The position numbers and the translations under genes were made by a program. The notes under the pieces are model-generated. The model worked only from the letters and a program-made list of their open reading frames with translations. It searched no databases and was not told the DNA's origin. From Arthrobacter sp. NIO-1057 (lineage in GTDB: Bacteria; Actinomycetota; Actinomycetes; Actinomycetales; Micrococcaceae), in the NCBI RefSeq assembly GCF_900094805.1, contig NZ_FMAT01000007.1:88702-152701 (forward strand): a stretch of DNA of 64,000 nucleotides, read 5' to 3'. Below, piece after piece: positions 63,815-64,000 of the stretch (position 1 is the stretch's first letter; each line of letters opens with the position of its first letter).

Positions 63815-64000
63815 CTATGCTGAACGCTTTCGCGCGATCACAGTCACGCCAGCACCGAGCAATACCAGAGCCAGTGCGCCTCCAGCAATCCAGAGAGCTC
63901 CGTTAGAACCGGTGTCCGCTAGGCCGCCGTTCTTGGAGTTGTCCTTCTTAGAGGAGTCCTTCTTGGTGTTGTCGGAGTCGCCCGAGTTTGCACCCGAGTT
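63815..64000 (-). CDS. C-terminus of a sortase-anchored wall protein (partial)
   Basis: Only the last 61 codons are in the window; the gene continues past the right edge. The sequence shows a Ser/Lys/Asp/Asn-rich stalk, the sortase signal LADTG (an LPXTG variant seen in Actinobacteria), a hydrophobic helix (ALWIAGGALALVLLGAGVTVIA) and the basic tail RKRSA. Class E/F-type sortases of Actinobacteria cut after the threonine and attach the protein to peptidoglycan. What the exposed part does cannot be seen. Confidence 0.88.
   Translation of the reverse strand, partial: NSGANSGDSDNTKKDSSKKDNSKNGGLADTGSNGALWIAGGALALVLLGAGVTVIARKRSA

Overview
The window looks like a chromosomal segment of a Micrococcaceae actinobacterium of the Arthrobacter/Glutamicibacter type. 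The copper amine oxidase at 5824-7746 closely resembles Arthrobacter globiformis phenylethylamine oxidase. Several genes appear to be leaderless, with a -10 box 6-8 bases before the start codon. An Rv2629-type release-factor-like protein and a LADTG-type wall anchor also fit. No rRNA, tRNA, CRISPR array, integrase or insertion sequence was seen.

Layout. 1-1002: the start of an SdhL-type shikimate dehydrogenase-like gene, diverging from a rifampin ADP-ribosyltransferase (arr). 1080-11337: an amine catabolism block with aldehyde dehydrogenase, APC permease, FeaR-like AraC regulator, TetR regulator, copper amine oxidase with an overlapping metal-ligand-rich membrane protein, PuuB-like FAD amine oxidase, and gamma-aminobutyraldehyde dehydrogenase. 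11345-14808: teichoic-acid-type glycerophosphotransferase, an orphan zinc-binding lipoprotein and a YibE/F membrane protein. 14944-20051: CPBP protease, Rv2629-like protein, old yellow enzyme and the MgtE magnesium channel, whose leader carries an upstream ORF and alternative RNA pairings. 20477-28085: gcvP-gcvT-gcvH-glyA-sdaA behind a tandem glycine riboswitch, which would convert excess glycine to serine and then pyruvate. 28188-37529: hydrolases, a second APC permease, an RNase HI fusion, and two MarR regulators next to a hydroquinone reductase and an ABC exporter. 37600-44834: a TDT transporter and an iron-siderophore uptake locus whose ATPase is fused to the siderophore reductase, with a DtxR/IdeR-like box before the binding protein. 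44970-61796: an ABC exporter pair, a YqaJ nuclease, MscS, PhzF, a DHA2 drug exporter, an acyl-CoA dehydrogenase, HrpB helicase, an aldo/keto reductase and a succinate-semialdehyde dehydrogenase. 61878-64000: an HTTM/DUF5819 membrane pair resembling SdpB/SdpA and the C-terminus of a wall-anchored protein.

Connections. The enzymes predict two amine routes: 2-phenylethylamine/tyramine-type amines to acids (amine oxidase plus aldehyde dehydrogenase), and putrescine to aminobutyraldehyde to GABA, then succinate semialdehyde to succinate. The same 13-base palindrome, TGAATTACATTCA, lies before the putrescine-type operon (8182) and before the succinate-semialdehyde dehydrogenase gene 52 kb away (60328), suggesting one regulator for the second route. 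Strong intrinsic terminators separate most convergent units.
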